Positions 5,467-5,912 of a stretch of 5,912 nt of DNA are shown here, piece after piece. A model generated the notes under the pieces. It did not search any database. It saw only the letters and a program-made list of their open reading frames with translations, and was not told the origin of the DNA. Source of the stretch: Nitrospina sp. (GTDB lineage Bacteria; Nitrospinota; Nitrospinia; Nitrospinales; VA-1); the NCBI GenBank assembly GCA_003545625.1, contig DODH01000096.1, forward strand, positions 1 to 5,912. Direction: 5' to 3'. How positions within the stretch are numbered: the first letter of the stretch is position 1; each line of letters begins with the position of its first letter. A program made the position numbers and the translations under genes.

Positions 5467-5912
5467 TCAAACACTATCCTTACCGGCCCACTTTTCAAAT
5501 TCCAGCGTAAAACAGGTTCCACCCCCGAGTTTGCTCTCCACATAAACCCGGCCACGCATAATCGTCATAAACTTTTTGACAACGGTCAACCCAACACCAA
5601 CACCATCTATACAGTTTTTGACATGGTTCTCAAGCCGATAAAGCGGATCGAATATTTTTTCATATTTATCTTGCGGTAACCCACCCCCTGTATCTCGAAT
5701 GGCAACGCAAACTTTTTCGGGGTCACCTTCGGTCAGGCTCAAGACGACCTCGCCCCCCTCCTTATTATATTTAATAGCATTATCCAATACGTTCAAGAAT
5801 ACCTGTTTTATTTTACCAGGGTCCTCATTCACAAAAATATCACGGTTTTTATCAATCAAATTATCAAAGCTGACACATTCGCCTTCCGCCAAATCAGACA
5901 TCGAGGTAATTG
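5467..5912 (-). CDS. Sensor histidine kinase, C-terminal ATPase part only
   Basis: The last 147 residues of a histidine kinase whose start lies right of the window; the frame is open to the edge. It is the HATPase_c domain that binds ATP and phosphorylates the kinase's own His. The first residues (ITSMSDLAEGE) look like the end of the dimerisation helix. The N box is QVFLNVLDNAIKYN, the G1 box DTGGGLPQ, the F box IFDPLYRL and the G2 box GVGVGLTVVKKF, followed by the usual closing strand GGGTCFTLEF. All ATP-binding elements look intact, though GVGVGL deviates slightly from the common GxGLGL. The protein ends soon after (KWAGKDSV), with no receiver domain. Sensor domain and His box are outside the window. 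The binding-protein gene follows on the same strand after 70 bases, so the two are likely cotranscribed. An internal ATG at 5899-5901 is not the true start. Confidence 0.92.
   Translation of the reverse strand, partial: ITSMSDLAEGECVSFDNLIDKNRDIFVNEDPGKIKQVFLNVLDNAIKYNKEGGEVVLSLTEGDPEKVCVAIRDTGGGLPQDKYEKIFDPLYRLENHVKNCIDGVGVGLTVVKKFMTIMRGRVYVESKLGGGTCFTLEFEKWAGKDSV

Noticed and set aside
5397..5555. N-terminal extension of the binding protein
   Set aside because: The frame is open but overlaps the kinase gene, looks unlike a signal peptide, and would bury the real signal sequence and lipobox.
1..5912. Search for CRISPR, tRNA, rRNA, insertion sequences and phage or defence genes
   Set aside because: No regularly spaced repeats, cloverleaf, transposase motif or recognisable defence protein was seen by eye on either strand.

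Overview
The window looks like ordinary chromosomal DNA of a Gram-negative bacterium of roughly even base composition. The Gram-negative assignment rests on a family 9 (LPS heptosyltransferase-type) glycosyltransferase, a lipoprotein solute-binding protein and several inner-membrane proteins. The cold shock protein and the gene mix would fit a deltaproteobacterium or a related phylum, but the species cannot be fixed from sequence alone. I see no insertion sequence, phage gene, CRISPR array, tRNA or rRNA.

Layout: (1) 1-541, plus strand: the 3' end of a glycosyltransferase 9 gene. (2) 694-894, minus strand: a complete CspA-type cold shock gene. It converges on the glycosyltransferase gene, and a clear intrinsic terminator (642-678) lies between them. 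(3) 895-1316: a 422-base stretch with no convincing gene. It holds the long csp leader, a possible pair of back-to-back promoters built on a TTGAC/GTCAA inverted repeat, and one possible 21-residue peptide. (4) 1317-2288, minus strand: a UPF0104/LPG-synthase-type membrane protein with a good upstream promoter (2372-2401). (5) 2459-4210, plus strand: a two-CBS-domain protein, a possible 41-codon bridging ORF, and a divergent concentrative nucleoside transporter (CNT). (6) 4319-4513, plus strand: a small YgaP-type (DUF2892) membrane protein. (7) 4605-5912, minus strand: an amino-acid-type periplasmic binding lipoprotein preceded by the C-terminal ATPase domain of a sensor histidine kinase that runs off the right edge.

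Two local units deserve attention. In the CBS-CNT unit, a likely adenine-nucleotide sensor is followed by a nucleoside-family carrier whose substrate loop departs from the classical GQ(T/S)E motif. The gap between them is filled exactly by a small ORF that overlaps both neighbours, and the carrier has no ribosome binding site of its own. In the kinase-binding-protein unit, a complete amino-acid-binding lipoprotein follows a sensor kinase with no ABC permease or ATPase beside it in the window, which suggests a role in sensing rather than uptake. I found nothing that I would call a proven new system. These two are the best leads.
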